NCBI GenBank assembly: GCA_964543795.1
Contig: CAZIZN010000002.1
Span: forward strand, 1 to 64,000
Reading direction: 5' to 3'
Source of the DNA: JACKIC01 sp964543795
GTDB lineage: Bacteria > Planctomycetota > UBA1135 > UBA2386
Length of the DNA: 64,000 nt
The notes beneath the pieces were generated by a model. The model saw only the letters and a list, made by a program, of their open reading frames with translations. It had not been told where the DNA came from and made no database searches. A program made the position numbers and the translations under genes. This document shows positions 35,060 to 45,155 of this stretch, in pieces (position 1 is the first letter of the stretch; each line of letters begins with the position of its first letter).

Positions 35060-36805
35060 TCAGTGCGCTTCGCGGCGCTGCTTCTCGATGCGAGCGATCG
35101 CGGCCAGCAGTTCCTCGGGCGAGTCCGCGCGGGTCGCGTCGGACCTGCCGACCGTGACGTAGGCCACCGCCCGCTCCTCCGCGTGGAGCCCGCTCCGGCC
35201 CAGCAGGATCGGATCGAGCTTCGGGTCGAGGGTCTGCACGATGCGCGAGGGCACGTAGGTGCTGAGCGCGGTCCGGCGCAGCGCCACCGTGGCGTCGTCG
35301 TCGCGCGCGCCGACGATCGTCACGAACACCGGCTCGTAGAAGATCAGGTCGACGGCGCGGCCGTAGCCGGCGACGTAGTAGCCGTACTCCTTGTAGTCGT
35401 CGGCGAAGGACTCGAGCGCGGCGATCGCCTCGGCGTGGAACTCGGGGCGCCGCGACAGGTGGCCCAGGCGCACGAGCGATTCCGCCATCGTCGCGTTGTC
35501 GAGGATCGAACGGTTGCGCCGGCTCATCGAACCCTGCTGGCTGGTGTTCGGCAGGATGTCGTAGAAGCCGCCGCTCGGCGACTTGTGGCGCGCGATCGCG
35601 CGTTCGGCGATGGCCTCGGCCGGCAGGAGCAGGTCGGCGTCGCCGGTGTTCTGCGAGGCGTCGATGAGCGCGCGGATCAGGTGCGCCTGGTCGCTGAGCA
35701 GGCCGGGCAGGTGGTAGGTGCCGTCCCAGTAGTGGTAGACGTCGCGGCCGTCCCAGAGGTGATCCAGCAGGAAGCACAGCGCGGCGAGGGCGTGCTGCCT
35801 GGGTTCGGGATCGCCGAGCACCGCCGAGGCCTTGAACAGGGCCGAGATCGCGAGCGCGTTCGCGTGGCAGTAGACCGTGCGGTCGATCGACGGCGGCTGC
35901 ATGCGTTCGCGCTGCTCGCGCGGCGCCTGGTAGTAGTCGGCGTCGGCGTCCTGGCTGCCGGCGAAGCTGCCGTTGCCGGGGTCGCGCATGCGCTGCGTGA
36001 TCCACTGCACGATGCCGGCGGCGGCGCGCCGGTAGGCAGGTTTGCCGAACACCTGGAACGCTTCGAGGTAGGCGCGCAGCACCAGCGCGTTCTGGTCGAG
36101 CAGCTTCTCGTGGTTGGGGGAGTGCCAGTCGGGCGTGCGCGAGAAGCGGAAGAACCCGCCCTCGACGACGTCCTGCATCGGGCTCTCCATCATCGAATCG
36201 AGGGTCTTGGTGACGACCTCGCGCATGTCGTCGTCACCGCGCTTCATCACCTGCACGAGCGCGAAGTCGATCGCCTCGGGGTGTGGGAACTTGCTGCCTT
36301 CGCCGAAGCCGCCGTGGCGGTGGTCGAGCTTGCCGTAGATCGCGAGCGCGATCTCGTCGACCATCTCGCGGCGCAGGCGGCCGTGCGGATGCGCCGCGCG
36401 GCTCTCGTGGTGCGACCAGAGCTCGCGCAGGCCGCGGCGGATCGCGTCCTTGTCGTCCCGCCAGGCTGCACGCACCCGCTCGAGGCGCTGCCGCAGGGCC
36501 TCGGTCGCGAGCTGGTTCTCGTGCGCGATCAGTTCGCCGTCGGGCGTCAGCCAGGCGATCGTCGGCCAGGCGCCCGTGCCGTAGCGCTGGTTGACGTCGG
36601 GGCGGCGCTCGGCGTCGACGAGCACGGGCACGAAGTGCTCCTGCACGAGCGCTGCGACCTGCGGATCGGCGAAACCGACCTGCAGCAACTCGCGGCAGTG
36701 TTGGCACCACGGCGCGACCAACACCATGAGCACGGGGCGATCCGCGGCCGCCGCCTTGCGCAGCGTCGCGGGCTCGAAGTGCTGCCACCGGATCGGTTCG
36801 GTCAT
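35060..36805 (-). CDS. DUF255 thioredoxin-like / YyaL-type protein
   Basis: A 581-residue protein of the DUF255 (SPATA20/YyaL) family. The N-terminal thioredoxin-like domain has WQHFEPATLRKAAA, LVAPWCQHCRELL with a CQHC redox pair, and FVPVLVDAERRPDVNQRYGTGAWPT. The remainder is the (alpha/alpha) barrel typical of this family: KFPHPEAIDFAL, GGFFRFSRTPDWHSPNHEKLLDQNA, then PSGGFYDILPN. Activity is unproven; the barrel resembles glycan-processing or epimerase folds. The protein is 100-150 residues shorter than many family members. The gap before rsfS carries a strong hairpin. Confidence 0.87.
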   Translation of the reverse strand: MTEPIRWQHFEPATLRKAAAADRPVLMVLVAPWCQHCRELLQVGFADPQVAALVQEHFVPVLVDAERRPDVNQRYGTGAWPTIAWLTPDGELIAHENQLATEALRQRLERVRAAWRDDKDAIRRGLRELWSHHESRAAHPHGRLRREMVDEIALAIYGKLDHRHGGFGEGSKFPHPEAIDFALVQVMKRGDDDMREVVTKTLDSMMESPMQDVVEGGFFRFSRTPDWHSPNHEKLLDQNALVLRAYLEAFQVFGKPAYRRAAAGIVQWITQRMRDPGNGSFAGSQDADADYYQAPREQRERMQPPSIDRTVYCHANALAISALFKASAVLGDPEPRQHALAALCFLLDHLWDGRDVYHYWDGTYHLPGLLSDQAHLIRALIDASQNTGDADLLLPAEAIAERAIARHKSPSGGFYDILPNTSQQGSMSRRNRSILDNATMAESLVRLGHLSRRPEFHAEAIAALESFADDYKEYGYYVAGYGRAVDLIFYEPVFVTIVGARDDDATVALRRTALSTYVPSRIVQTLDPKLDPILLGRSGLHAEERAVAYVTVGRSDATRADSPEELLAAIARIEKQRREAH

Positions 36806-36888
36806 GGGAGGGCTCGTGGTCGTTCTTGCGCCAGGAATGTCACCGCCACCAGATCGGGAATCGGCGGGGCGGGCCAGGGCGCGCCGCC

Positions 36889-36908
36889 CTGCCGTCGCGT
36901 GCGACGGC
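36889..36908 (-). terminator. Hairpin downstream of rsfS
   Basis: GCCGTCGC (36891-36898) pairs perfectly with GCGACGGC (36901-36908), and outer G/C bases extend it. It lies three bases after the rsfS stop on the minus strand. No T tract follows, so termination strength is uncertain. Confidence 0.5.
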
Positions 36909-36911
36909 GGG

Positions 36912-37472
36912 CTAGGACGGACCGCCGGCGTCCGGATCGCGAACGTCGTCGTCCCCGGGCAGGATCGCGCCGAACTGACCGAGCTGGAGCGCGTCGATGT
37001 CGACGCCGCGCAGCGTCGGCTGACGGCGTTCGATCGGCGCCGCGGCCGGCCGGGGTGCCGGAGCGAACGGGATGCGAGGCACGTCCGCCCACAGCCCTTC
37101 GAGGCCGTAGTAGGCGCGCGCCTCGGGCAGGAACAGGTGCACGACCACGTCGTCGAAGTCGAGCAGCACCCAGTTCGATTCCTCGGTCTCCAGCCCGCCG
37201 GTGTTGCGGCGCCGGCGCCCGCGCAGCGCCTTCACCTCCTGGTCGATCTCGCGCGCGATCGCCTGCGCCTGGCGCGTGCTCTGCACCGTGGCGATCACGA
37301 ACACGTCGGCGATGACCAGCGGTCCGGCGACGTCGAGCAGCGCGATGTCGGCGGCCTGCTTCTCGTCGAGACGCTGCGCGATGGTCAGGGCGAGTTGGAC
37401 CGCATCCGCAGCTGCGGCAGGTGCGAGTCCGTGGGAAGAAGTGGAACGGCGTCCGGGAAGTGGGTTGCTCAA
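36912..37472 (-). CDS. rsfS: Ribosomal silencing factor RsfS
   Basis: A protein of the RsfS (YbeB/Iojap) family, about 186 residues from a TTG start. It binds ribosomal protein L14 and blocks subunit joining in stationary phase. Conserved blocks are ALTIAQRLDEKQAADIALLDV, IADVFVIATVQSTRQAQAIA, NWVLLDFDDVVVHLFLPEARAYYGLEGLW. No in-frame ATG exists near the domain, so TTG at 37470-37472 is a best guess; the N-terminal 20 residues are unconserved. It has an unusual C-terminal tail of about 60 residues rich in Pro/Asp. TATCCT (37522-37527) lies 50 bp upstream. Confidence 0.85.
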   Translation of the reverse strand: MSNPLPGRRSTSSHGLAPAAAADAVQLALTIAQRLDEKQAADIALLDVAGPLVIADVFVIATVQSTRQAQAIAREIDQEVKALRGRRRRNTGGLETEESNWVLLDFDDVVVHLFLPEARAYYGLEGLWADVPRIPFAPAPRPAAAPIERRQPTLRGVDIDALQLGQFGAILPGDDDVRDPDAGGPS

Positions 37473-37521
37473 AGCTCTCGATGGGTCCGCGCCCCGATGC
37501 GGCGCGTCAGACTCCGACGGG

Positions 37522-37527
37522 AGGATA
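37522..37527 (-). promoter_or_regulatory. Candidate -10 element TATCCT upstream of rsfS
   Basis: GGTATCCT on the minus strand, 49 bp before the TTG start chosen for rsfS. The same hexamer precedes several other genes in the window. Confidence 0.25.
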
Positions 37528-37628
37528 CCTCCGGGGGCGGGCGCCGTAAGCCCCCAGGTGCCGCCGAGGCCGGCCGAAGGTGCCGCGCCCACGTTTTCAC
37601 GGGGGCCTCCCGGGTTCTTCTTCGGCGG

Positions 37629-37654
37629 GCGCCCGGGCGTCGGCGCCCGGGCGT
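37629..37654. repeat. Two 12-bp copies of GCGCCCGGGCGT between hppA and rsfS
   Basis: Identical dodecamers at 37629-37640 and 37643-37654. The core GCCCGGGC is self-complementary, so the pair could form hairpins. They lie in the 215-bp gap behind hppA (37473-37687), where no protein-like frame is visible. Confidence 0.6.
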
Positions 37655-37687
37655 TGGCGCCGGACCGTCGAGGCGCGCCGCGGGCGA

Positions 37688-39745
<2,058 letters not shown>

Positions 39746-39784
39746 GGGAGCGTCCGAGGAGGTGGGCCGAAAAAGTGGCGCGGC

Positions 39785-39790
39785 ACGATA
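39785..39790 (-). promoter_or_regulatory. Candidate -10 element TATCGT upstream of hppA
   Basis: GCTATCGT on the minus strand, about 40 bp before the hppA ATG. It resembles the TAYCYT elements before other genes. Confidence 0.25.
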
Positions 39791-39838
39791 GCCGCGGGCA
39801 CGTCGCCGGGGCAAGCGCGACCCGGATCCGTGGGCCGA

Positions 39839-40603
39839 TCAGCCGGCGGGCGGGGCCGGCGGCCGATCGTCGTCCGCGGCCGCGGGCCCGGTCGGCGGGG
39901 CGGGCTGGTCCGGTGCGACCGGCGGTCCCGCGTCGTCGGTCCCGGCGACCGGCAGCTGCGGCTGCACGAAGGCGTCGCGCGGCGCCAGTTCGCGCGCGGT
40001 CCGGCGGCCGCGGCGCCAGAACCACAGCCACAGGCCGAGGACCAGCAGGCCGCCGATCACGCCCCAGAGGATGCCGCGCTCGACCTGTTGCACCGTCACG
40101 ATCATGTTCTCGATGACGGCGTGGCTGTGGAAGCCGAGCCACGACAGCGTCGGCACGATCAGCACGATGCCCAGGCCGTCGTAGAACAGGAACCGGCGCC
40201 ACGGCATCTTCATCGAACCGGCGGTGAAGAACGCGACGACACGCAGGCCGGCGAGGAACCGGGCGATGAAGATCACCAGATCGCCGCGCTTCCTGAACCA
40301 GTGGTCGAACTTGGCCAGGCGCTGCTTGGTGACGTAGTAGCGCAGCCAGCGCACCCGCAGGAGCCGCACGCCGAACACGCGCCCCAGCACGAACGGCACG
40401 AGGTCGCCGACCAGGATCGCCCCGGCGCACCACAGCATCATCAGCGGCAACGACGCGTGTTCGGGGAACTTCGCGCACACGTAGCCGGCCGCCAGCAGGA
40501 CGACCTCCTCGGGCAGCGGGAAGCCGATGCCGCACAGGAGGAACACCAGCGCGACCCCGAGGTAGGGGTACTGGGCGAGCGCAGCTACGATCTGGTCGAA
40601 CAT
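39839..40603 (-). CDS. DedA-family membrane protein
   Basis: A 254-residue integral membrane protein of the DedA (SNARE-associated) family, linked in other bacteria to lipid carrier flipping and membrane homeostasis. The evidence is the two re-entrant-like motifs: CGIGFPLPEEVVLLAAGY and the GDLVPFVLGRVFG / FIARFLAGLRVVAFFTAGSMKMPWRRF segment with the conserved F-R-x3-G. Several hydrophobic helices follow, then a 50-residue Pro/Asp-rich cytoplasmic tail. It is 10 bp downstream of the preceding operon gene and may belong to the same transcript. Confidence 0.87.
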   Translation of the reverse strand: MFDQIVAALAQYPYLGVALVFLLCGIGFPLPEEVVLLAAGYVCAKFPEHASLPLMMLWCAGAILVGDLVPFVLGRVFGVRLLRVRWLRYYVTKQRLAKFDHWFRKRGDLVIFIARFLAGLRVVAFFTAGSMKMPWRRFLFYDGLGIVLIVPTLSWLGFHSHAVIENMIVTVQQVERGILWGVIGGLLVLGLWLWFWRRGRRTARELAPRDAFVQPQLPVAGTDDAGPPVAPDQPAPPTGPAAADDDRPPAPPAG

Positions 40604-40613
40604 CGCCGCGGTC

Positions 40614-41381
40614 TCAGCGCAGGTGCCGGTGCAAGGGGACGAAGCGTGCGTCGTCGCGCACGGCGGTGAGATCGACGCTGCGGTCGCCCGCGAGCCAGCG
40701 CACGCATTCCTCGAGGCGGTGCCGCCACGCCTCGGCCAGCGCCCGGTCGCGCACGTCGCGGCTGCGTTCGATCGCGGTGCGCAGCACGGCGAGGGCGGCC
40801 GCCCGCTGGCCGGCGTCGAGCATGGCGCCCGCCAGCCACGGGGCGAAGAACGTGCGCTGTTCGCGCACGCTCGGCGAGGTGGTCAGGGCTTCGGCGCTCG
40901 CGAGGCAGCGATCGGCGATCGCGGCGCTGCCGCCGCGCGGCGCCAGCAACGCGGCGAGTCCCGGCGTCTGCGCCTCGGCGACGGTCGGCAGCAGCGCCAT
41001 CGTCTGCAGCAGTTCGACCTCGCGGCGACCGGCGTGGGTGCGCGCGCCCTCGAGCCAGGCCATGGCGATGTCGAGCCGCCGCAGCGCCGCCGCGGCATCG
41101 CCGTCGGCGGGGCCGGTGAGCGCGAAGCGGTAGGCGAAGACCGCGTGCCCGTCGGTCCACTCGGGCAGCCACTGCAGGATCTGTTGGGCGCGCGCGAACA
41201 CCTCGTTGGCGTCGCCGGCGCGTTCGGCCTCGGCGACCGCGGGCCACGCGAACGGCAGCACCGCGGGGCGCACCAACCAGCTGACGGTCGTGCGCAGCGC
41301 GTCGAAGGTCGGCGGCTGGATCAGCAGGGCCGCGCCGAGGCCCGCGAGCGCGGCGCCGAGCCCGACCGGGTGCGGGCTCAT
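40614..41381 (-). CDS. Helical-repeat protein in an ABC operon
   Basis: A 255-residue protein with one or two N-terminal hydrophobic segments (GLGAALAGLGAALL, about residues 7-21, and LVRPAVLPFAWP). The Ala/Leu-rich helical region after them resembles tetratricopeptide repeats (ANEVFARAQQILQWLPEWTDGHAVFAYRFAL; AAALAVLRTAIERSRDVRDRALAEAWRHRL). No catalytic motif is seen. It starts with a four-base ATGA overlap with the membrane-protein gene upstream, so it probably acts with the ABC system. Confidence 0.7.
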   Translation of the reverse strand: MSPHPVGLGAALAGLGAALLIQPPTFDALRTTVSWLVRPAVLPFAWPAVAEAERAGDANEVFARAQQILQWLPEWTDGHAVFAYRFALTGPADGDAAAALRRLDIAMAWLEGARTHAGRREVELLQTMALLPTVAEAQTPGLAALLAPRGGSAAIADRCLASAEALTTSPSVREQRTFFAPWLAGAMLDAGQRAAALAVLRTAIERSRDVRDRALAEAWRHRLEECVRWLAGDRSVDLTAVRDDARFVPLHRHLR

Positions 41382-42406
41382 CGCGGCGGCCTCCGATGCG
41401 GCAACATGGCGAGGATCATGGCCATGCACCCGCCGCCAAGGAAAGGGAGCGAGGCGTGGAAAACCCCGGTGGCCGGCAGCCAGTGGCCCCGCAGGAGCCA
41501 GCGGGCGGCGGCGTCGACGGGGCCGACGCCGCCCAGCGTGCACACGAACAGGGTCGCGCCGGCGACGGTGGCGACCGTCGGCAGGGCCGCGGTCGAGGAG
41601 GCCAACAGGGCGAGGCCGAGCCCGAGCAGCGTCGGCAGCAGGGCGAGGCCGGCGAACAGGATGCCGTTGCCGAGCGCCGATCGGCCCGCGGCGGCGACGC
41701 AGTCGATCGCCTCGCCGTCGAACCACAACGGCACCGTGCCTGCGGCGAGGCGGAGGCGCACCTCGCGCACGCGGCGGCCGTCGAGTCGCACCGACGACCG
41801 CTGGCGATCTTCGGTGAACACCGGATCGGGCCCGGAGAGTCGTTCGCCGTCGATGCGCAGTTCGAGGCGGCTCGGTACGAACGGCGCACCCGGCGGCAGC
41901 GCGCGCGGGCGCAGGTGGATCTCGGCGAGGTCGACCGGCGGATCGAGTACGGCGACCACTTCCTGCCCCGGTTCGCCGAGCACGGGCAGCTGCGGCAGCA
42001 CGGGTCGCAGGTGCACCGCCGCGCGGTCGGGCGCGCCGAGCGCCCGCGCCGCGACGACCGTCAGCGGTGCGGTCAGCGCGAACTGCGCCGCGAGCGCGCC
42101 GGCGACGATCGCGCCGCTGCCGCGCATCGGCCCGCGTTCGAGCCGCGCGATCCAATCGGCGCCGGGCCGGGCGCGGCCGAACCGCGGCCACAGCCGCACG
42201 GCGGCCGCGGTGCAGGCACCCATCGCCACGAGCAGCGGCAGCAGCAGCCACGGCGTGCCGGCAGCACTGGCGGCGCCGGGTTCGACCGCGGGCGCCAGCA
42301 GCCGGCCGCCGACCGCCGCCAGCGCCGCCGCGAGCGCCGTCGGCCAGAGGGCCGCGGCGAGGCAGGCGCGGCAGGCCAGGGTCGCCGGATGGCGGGCGGC
42401 GATCAC
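41378..42406 (-). CDS. Polytopic membrane protein, probable partner of the ABC ATPase
   Basis: A 342-residue protein with about six hydrophobic segments (residues 11-35, 50-70, 96-120, 260-284, 286-305, 318-340) and a 130-residue extracytoplasmic beta-like domain in the middle. No ABC-2 permease signature is obvious. Both ends overlap neighbouring genes by four bases (GTGA with the ATPase, ATGA with the helical-repeat gene), so it is probably the membrane partner of the adjacent ATPase. The substrate is unknown. Confidence 0.72.
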   Translation of the reverse strand: MIAARHPATLACRACLAAALWPTALAAALAAVGGRLLAPAVEPGAASAAGTPWLLLPLLVAMGACTAAAVRLWPRFGRARPGADWIARLERGPMRGSGAIVAGALAAQFALTAPLTVVAARALGAPDRAAVHLRPVLPQLPVLGEPGQEVVAVLDPPVDLAEIHLRPRALPPGAPFVPSRLELRIDGERLSGPDPVFTEDRQRSSVRLDGRRVREVRLRLAAGTVPLWFDGEAIDCVAAAGRSALGNGILFAGLALLPTLLGLGLALLASSTAALPTVATVAGATLFVCTLGGVGPVDAAARWLLRGHWLPATGVFHASLPFLGGGCMAMILAMLPHRRPPR

Positions 42407-43260
42407 GCCCGGTCGCCTCCGTCGCCCTGCTGCGCCAGCTGCCGGAACAGCGCGAACAGGTTGCGCCGCGCCGGCTCGATGCGCACGACGTCGCCGCCGA
42501 GCGAACGCGCCGTCGCAGCGAGTCGTCCGAGTTCGGCCTCCGCGAGGCCGCGCACGACGACGGCTCGTTCGCCCGTCGCGAGCAGGTCGGCGAGCGCGCC
42601 GTGTGCGCGCCGCACGCCGCCCTGCAGGATCATGACCTCGTCGCAGATCTCCTCGACCTCGAGCAGGTGGTGCGACGCGAGCACGATGCAGGTCCCGGCG
42701 GCGGCGCGTTCGCGCAGGATCGCCGCGACCGTCTCGCTGCCGAACGGATCGAGACCGGCCGTCGGCTCGTCCAGCAGCAGCACCTGCGGCTCGCCGAGGA
42801 GCGCCATCGCCAGCGCCAGCCGCTTCTGCATGCCGGTCGAGAACGTCGACGACCGCCGCCGCCCCGCGTGCACGAGGTCGAGCCGCTGCAGCCAGTGCGC
42901 GGCGCGCGCGTCGGACTCCGCGTTCGGCAGCCCCAGGCGCGCGCCGGTGTAGGCGAGCAGTTCGGGCGCGGACAGCACGCCGAGCGGCAAAGGACCCTCG
43001 GGCTGGTAGGCGACGAGGCGCAGCAGCGCGCGGTCCGTCGCCGGCCGGCCGAGCACTTCGGCGCGGCCGCCGGTGGGGACCAGCAGGCCGGCGAGCACAC
43101 GCAGCAGCGTCGTCTTGCCCGAGCCGTTGGGCCCGAGCACGCCGAGGATGCGGCCCCCTTCGAGCGCCCACGAGACGTCGTGCAGCGCGTTCACGGCGCC
43201 GCGCCGCGAGGGCCCGCGGAACGCGACCGAGAGATGCTGCACCGAGATGGCGGTGGCCAT
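42403..43260 (-). CDS. ABC transporter ATP-binding protein (ABC-2/CcmA type)
   Basis: A 285-residue ATPase. Walker A is GPNGSGKTT, the signature is the ABC-2-type FSTGMQKR, Walker B LLLDEPTAGLDP with catalytic Glu, and the H-loop LASHHLLE. The FSTGMQKR variant is typical of drug, polysaccharide or Na+ export ATPases such as NatA. It is the first gene of a coupled three-gene unit and is divergent from the FHA-domain gene. Confidence 0.92.
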   Translation of the reverse strand: MATAISVQHLSVAFRGPSRRGAVNALHDVSWALEGGRILGVLGPNGSGKTTLLRVLAGLLVPTGGRAEVLGRPATDRALLRLVAYQPEGPLPLGVLSAPELLAYTGARLGLPNAESDARAAHWLQRLDLVHAGRRRSSTFSTGMQKRLALAMALLGEPQVLLLDEPTAGLDPFGSETVAAILRERAAAGTCIVLASHHLLEVEEICDEVMILQGGVRRAHGALADLLATGERAVVVRGLAEAELGRLAATARSLGGDVVRIEPARRNLFALFRQLAQQGDGGDRA

Positions 43261-43273
43261 GTGGCGCGGATGC

Positions 43274-43279
43274 TATCCT
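43274..43279 (+). promoter_or_regulatory. Candidate -10 element TATCCT upstream of the FHA gene
   Basis: GCTATCCTT lies 53 bp before the TTG chosen as start of the FHA gene and 14 bp from the divergent ATPase ATG. Its position argues against the ATG at 43270 as the true start. Confidence 0.35.
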
Positions 43280-43332
43280 TCGCGGCCCCCTTGGTTCACG
43301 AAGTGCGCCGCCGCGCGGCGCGGAGCAGCGGC

Positions 43333-44091
43333 TTGAGCGGACATCTCGCGTGGTCGGAAGGACGCACGATCGCCGTGCGCGACGGGTTGGTGATCGGCCG
43401 GGTCGCCGGTTGCGACGTGGTCATCGACGACAGCAAGGCATCGCGGCGGCACGCGCGCATCGTCGTCGATGCCGGTGTCGTCGAGATCGAGGATCTCGGC
43501 AGCAGCAACGGCACGCTGCTCAACGGCAAGCCCGTCACGCGCCGGTTGCTGCGCGATCGCGACGAGGTGCAGATCGGCAGCACGGTGCTCGTCTACCGCG
43601 AAGGGCCGGTGCCGGGCGCCGTGTCCGCCCCGGCGGCGGCCGTCGGCGGCAGCGACCCGTTCGGCGACGACGACGACCTGTTCGGCGGCGCCGGAACGGC
43701 GCCGATCGCGGCACCGCCGGCCTCTCCGGTGCCGCCGGCGGCTCCCGCGCCACCTGCCGCAGCGCGACCCGCGCCGCCGCCTGCCGCCGCGCCGCCGCCG
43801 CCCGCCGCGCCGCCGCCGGCACGCGGCATCGTCGAGTTCGCCGACGAGGTCGTCGAAGTCCGCAAGCGCGACGAGGCGACGCCGAAGTCCAGGACCAAGG
43901 ACTCGCCCGCGCCCGGACCCGCCGTGCAGTCGCAGCAGCGCATCCTGCAGTTCCACAAGAAGGACGCCGGATCCGGCCTGCTCGGCGACGACCTGGGCCA
44001 GATGGGCGGCGGCACCAAGCTGCTGATCTACGCGCTCGTGCTCGCTGCCGGCGTCGGCATCGCCTACGGGCTCGTCACCGTGCTGCGCTGA
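43333..44091 (+). CDS. FHA-domain protein with Pro/Ala linker and C-terminal membrane helix
   Basis: A 252-residue protein (from TTG). The forkhead-associated domain, a phosphothreonine-binding module, covers about residues 5-95: IGRVAGCDVVIDDSKASRRHARIVV, then GSSNGTLLNG. A low-complexity Ala/Pro linker and an acidic DDDDLFGG stretch follow. The end is a single hydrophobic helix (KLLIYALVLAAGVGIAYGLVTVL), suggesting tail anchoring. The TTG at 43333 is preferred because GGAG sits seven bases upstream; a longer start (ATG 43270) would leave only nine bases to the divergent start and would include the candidate -10. The domain may read phosphosites made by Hanks-type kinases. The last 28 bp overlap the convergent glycosyltransferase gene. 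Confidence 0.82.
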   Translation: MSGHLAWSEGRTIAVRDGLVIGRVAGCDVVIDDSKASRRHARIVVDAGVVEIEDLGSSNGTLLNGKPVTRRLLRDRDEVQIGSTVLVYREGPVPGAVSAPAAAVGGSDPFGDDDDLFGGAGTAPIAAPPASPVPPAAPAPPAAARPAPPPAAAPPPPAAPPPARGIVEFADEVVEVRKRDEATPKSRTKDSPAPGPAVQSQQRILQFHKKDAGSGLLGDDLGQMGGGTKLLIYALVLAAGVGIAYGLVTVLR

Positions 44092-45155
44092 CCTCGCGCG
44101 CTGATCTCGCGCCACAGCGCGAGCAGCGCCGCGGCCGCCCGCTCCCAGCCGAAGTCGGCGGCGCGCGCGCGCCGCCGCTGCCGCGCCGCGTCCGGTTCGA
44201 CGTCGCCCGTCGCCGCGATCGCCTCCGCCCACGCGCGCGGGTCGTCGGCCGGCAGCACGACGCCCGCCGCGCCGACCACCTCGGGCAGCGCCCCGGCGGC
44301 GGCGACGAGCACGGGCCGGCCGTGCGCGAGCCCCTCGAGGGCCGGCAGGCCGAAACCTTCGCAGCGCGAGGGCAGCACTACGGCGCGCGCGTTCGCGAAC
44401 TGCGCCGCCAGCTCGGCATCGGCGACGACGCCGCGCGGGTCGAGTCGCACGGACGAACGCAGCGCGAAGGCGCGCAGCGCGCGCAGCGCGCCGGCATCGC
44501 GGCCGACGAGCCGCAGCTCGGGCCGGAGGTGCTGCGGCAGCAGGGCCAGGGCCTGGATCACCACGCCGAGGTTCTTGCGCGCTTCGACGTGGCCCACGTG
44601 CAACACGTAGCCCGGCTGTTCGCGCGGTGCTGGCGCCAGCGCCGGCGGCAGTTCGACGCCGTTGCCGATCACCCGGCACGCAGTGCCCGGCGCCGCTGCC
44701 GCGAGGTCGTGCGCCGTGGTCCCGCTCGGCACGACCACCGCCGCCGCGCGGGCCACGGCCGTGCGGACGACGGTGCGCGCGAGCCAGCGCGGCCAGCCCG
44801 TGAAGCCCGCGACCCCCCGCAGGTCGTGCACCAGCAGCACGGTCGGCACCGGCAACCGCGGCAGCGGCAGGAAGCCGTGGTCGTGCACGGTGGCGCCGAG
44901 GTCCTGCAGCAGCCGCGGCAGCCGGCGCCGTTCGGCGAGCGCGCGCGCCAGCGCCGGCCCGGCGGGGATGGGCACGGCCGCCCACGCCACCCGGGGCAGC
45001 GCGAACGGGGGCGTCCAGTCGGGCCGATGCAGCACCGTGATGCGTTCGTCCGCCGCGAGCAGCGGCGCCACGTGCCGCAGCAATTGTTCGAGGCGGCGGT
45101 TGGCGCCGGACGGCGGGCCGAGCAGCCACCCCGCGACGGTCGCGTGCAGGGTCAT
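44064..45155 (-). CDS. GT4-family glycosyltransferase, third of three
   Basis: A 363-residue family-4 glycosyltransferase. The GT-B fold is supported by LLVHDLRGVAG and VVVPSGTTAHDLAA near residues 120-165, GYVLHVGHVEARKN, and the EX7E-type donor-binding motif RCEGFGLPALEGLAHGRPVL. A strong ribosome binding site (GGAGG) precedes the ATG, which overlaps the stop of the gene upstream (ATGA). It is the last of three consecutive GT4 genes, likely for a cell-surface polysaccharide or glycolipid. Its end overlaps the FHA gene by 28 bp on the opposite strand. Confidence 0.88.
   Translation of the reverse strand: MTLHATVAGWLLGPPSGANRRLEQLLRHVAPLLAADERITVLHRPDWTPPFALPRVAWAAVPIPAGPALARALAERRRLPRLLQDLGATVHDHGFLPLPRLPVPTVLLVHDLRGVAGFTGWPRWLARTVVRTAVARAAAVVVPSGTTAHDLAAAAPGTACRVIGNGVELPPALAPAPREQPGYVLHVGHVEARKNLGVVIQALALLPQHLRPELRLVGRDAGALRALRAFALRSSVRLDPRGVVADAELAAQFANARAVVLPSRCEGFGLPALEGLAHGRPVLVAAAGALPEVVGAAGVVLPADDPRAWAEAIAATGDVEPDAARQRRRARAADFGWERAAAALLALWREISARGQRSTVTSP

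Noticed and set aside
34506..36005. A minus-strand frame overlapping rpoZ and the DUF255 gene.
   Set aside because: It lacks domains and overlaps two genes with good family matches.
43270..43332. ATG at 43270 as start of the FHA protein.
   Set aside because: It would leave nine bases to the divergent ATPase ATG and lies at a candidate -10 element. The TTG at 43333 has a GGAG seven bases upstream. The choice is not certain.
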